Assembly: GCA_046538945.1 (NCBI GenBank) | Contig: JBKHHW010000122.1 | Span: 1-9,025, forward strand | From: JAEZKC01 sp046538945 | GTDB taxonomy: Bacteria > Fibrobacterota > Chitinivibrionia > Chitinivibrionales > Chitinispirillaceae | Reading direction: 5' to 3' | Length of the DNA: 9,025 bases | Shown: positions 7,828-9,025 of the stretch, piece by piece | How the letters are laid out: every line of letters begins with the position of its first letter | How positions within the stretch are numbered: position 1 is the first letter of the stretch | Made by a program: the position numbers and the translations under genes | Notes under the pieces: generated by a model | What the model was told of the DNA's origin: nothing | Database searches by the model: none | The model's input: only the letters and a program-made list of their open reading frames with translations

Positions 7828-9025
7828 CCGCGGGCTGCGCTATGTCTTTACAGCACCTGAAGCCCACAGGGTTATGCCTGTTCTGAGGATAGTAACTGTA
7901 GCGGGAATCGGTACAGCTGCTCTGAGACCCGCTCTCGTAAAACCCTCCCATCACATTGTTGAAGGAACGGTTCTGAGTTGAAGGAGTTGAAGTCCACTCA
8001 GCCAGATTGCCCGACATGTCATGCAGATCGAAATATCCCCTGCACTCCGGCCTGCTTCCCGCAGCCTGCACGGTTGTGTCACGAGTACCACAGGCCTCGT
8101 TTTCGTAATTTTTACCATAGGGATATTTCCAGCCGTGCGGCCCCGCACAGGCTGTCGACCACTCTTGGGAGGTACAGAGGCGCTTACCGACAGAATAACA
8201 GGAATCCATAGCCTCGTAAAGAGACACAAAAGAAAGCGGCGTAGCCCCTTTACGATTAGGCCACTCGTATCTGTCCATACAGAATTCGGACTTCCCCACT
8301 CTTATATACTCCATATCATCCGGACAAAGATCGGCCCTTCCGGAAAGATCGAACTCATACCGTTCTCTTCGCGTCTCCGTACGATTCCCGCAACTGTCGA
8401 ATGCCGAAAAATACAATGTCGCATTCTTCTGCAACCGTACAGGTTCCTCATACGTTTTCCACTCATCATCATCCTGAAGCTTCCATTGTATTGTACAACT
8501 TTTGTCAGCCAGAAGCTTTACCGAAATCGCCTTGCGGTGCAGCCCGCCGGAAGGATCGGCATACACTCTGGGTTTGATGGTATCCTGAAGGCACGGATCG
8601 GGAGTATCTTCCGCGATGCTGTCCAGGGCCACAGAGTCCGCTTCCGGCACTTCCGAAGAATCTGAAGCACCGGATGCCGAGTCATCTGTTGCTGAAACGA
8701 CTGTATCGACGATATCCACCACACGTTTCTTTCCCTTTTCCACCTTCTCCGTTTTCTTGACCTCTGGTGCGGGTTCGGATGTTGAGACATCCGTGCTGTC
8801 CTCATTACCCACTGCAGTATCCTCCACCACCAGTCCAGTATCCGAAGAAGAGGTATCGGATAGACTGTCCGGAGAAGAAACCGCAGGTATGGGTGAGGTC
8901 ACGGAATCGGGTGTACCGGAACTGTTCTGTTCTATTAGGAAATATAACAGTGTACAGAGGACCAGAGCAATGAGCAAAAAAAGAAGGAGTGTTCTCTTTG
9001 TGCCGTTGCTGTTCCGTTGCTGCTG
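7805..9025 (-). CDS. Membrane-anchored FGE/SUMF1-like domain protein (5' end beyond window)
   Basis: The reading frame is open to the right edge, giving 406 visible codons, so the true start lies outside; an apparent TTG start at 8977 falls inside the membrane helix and is not credible. Numbering from the edge: a short polar, basic stretch (NGTKR) at 7-11, a membrane helix at about 13-31, then a low-complexity Ser/Thr/Asp/Glu/Val linker to about 148 with a Lys-rich patch (KKTEKVEKGKKR, about 90-101). A beta domain at about 153-226 (DPSGG...DSCGNR...YEF) resembles chitobiase/hexosaminidase C-terminal (CHB_HEX_C) modules. An FGE/SUMF1-like domain at about 234-393 shows GKRLCTSQEW, YPYG, DMSGNLAEW and VGFRCC. 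The topology implies cytoplasmic N-terminus and periplasmic domains. About ten cysteines suggest disulfides. The catalytic Cys pair of true FGE is not in place (GGFYESGSQSSC), so it is probably non-enzymatic. Its tail overlaps or abuts sprA, which suggests a role with SprA (inference). Confidence 0.88.
   Translation of the reverse strand, partial: QQQRNSNGTKRTLLLFLLIALVLCTLLYFLIEQNSSGTPDSVTSPIPAVSSPDSLSDTSSSDTGLVVEDTAVGNEDSTDVSTSEPAPEVKKTEKVEKGKKRVVDIVDTVVSATDDSASGASDSSEVPEADSVALDSIAEDTPDPCLQDTIKPRVYADPSGGLHRKAISVKLLADKSCTIQWKLQDDDEWKTYEEPVRLQKNATLYFSAFDSCGNRTETRRERYEFDLSGRADLCPDDMEYIRVGKSEFCMDRYEWPNRKGATPLSFVSLYEAMDSCYSVGKRLCTSQEWSTACAGPHGWKYPYGKNYENEACGTRDTTVQAAGSRPECRGYFDLHDMSGNLAEWTSTPSTQNRSFNNVMGGFYESGSQSSCTDSRYSYYPQNRHNPVGFRCCKDIAQPADEKGSRP
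7815..7821 (-). promoter_or_regulatory. Candidate ribosome binding site for sprA alternative TTG start
   Basis: On the minus strand AAGGGAG lies inside the last codons of the FGE-like gene, 11 bases before a TTG at 7803-7801 in the sprA frame. That TTG begins one base after the upstream TAA (7807-7805), a classic stop-restart arrangement. By contrast, the bases before the ATG at 7827 (GCGCAGCCCGCGG) have no Shine-Dalgarno-like purine run. Either start leaves the signal peptide intact. The spacing of 11 is a little long, so this is a suggestion only. Confidence 0.45.

Noticed and set aside
8021..8665. Plus-strand open frame of 214 codons
   Set aside because: It lies wholly antisense to the FGE-like gene, whose domain motifs are clear. 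Its translation is Arg/Pro/His/Ile-rich with no recognisable motif.
8975..8977. TTG as start of the FGE-like gene
   Set aside because: The frame continues upstream to the window edge through basic residues and the first part of the membrane helix. Starting here would remove the positively charged flank and cut into the helix.

Overview
The window looks like chromosomal DNA from a Gram-negative bacterium of the Fibrobacterota-Chlorobiota-Bacteroidota (FCB) group. The main reason is a 2,072-residue SprA-like protein, the outer-membrane translocon of the type IX secretion system (T9SS). I lean towards a non-Bacteroidota FCB lineage such as Fibrobacterota/Chitinivibrionia or a related candidate phylum. 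That lean is an inference from overall impression, and the phylum cannot be fixed from this sequence alone.

All three genes lie on the minus strand and probably form one transcription unit, read from the right edge of the window to the left. First (7805-9025) comes a membrane-anchored protein whose true start lies beyond the right edge. It has a signal-anchor helix, a long acidic Ser/Thr/Asp/Glu-rich linker, a chitobiase/hexosaminidase C-terminal-like beta domain, and a cysteine-rich formylglycine-generating-enzyme-like (FGE/SUMF1) domain. Second (1609-7827) is the sprA-like gene, which overlaps the end of the first gene by 23 bases or, with an alternative TTG start, begins one base after its stop. 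Third (68-1597), after an 11-base gap, is a ribonuclease G/E family endoribonuclease with intact catalytic and zinc-link motifs.

The left end (1-63) is a perfect array of nine 7-base units, GTTCAAG or GTTCAAC, starting within a few bases of the RNase G stop codon and running off the window edge. No RNA gene, CRISPR array, insertion sequence, promoter or rho-independent terminator can be supported. The promoter is presumably upstream of the right edge, and any terminator lies beyond the left edge.

The most interesting point is the tight coupling of an FGE-like protein to SprA. In Bacteroidota the T9SS proteins GldK/PorK and GldJ also carry FGE-like folds, so this gene is a candidate lineage-specific T9SS partner. 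Its FGE domain lacks the usual pair of active-site cysteines and is more likely a binding or structural module than an enzyme. I do not see a clearly new system: the locus reads as a divergent form of a known secretion machine.
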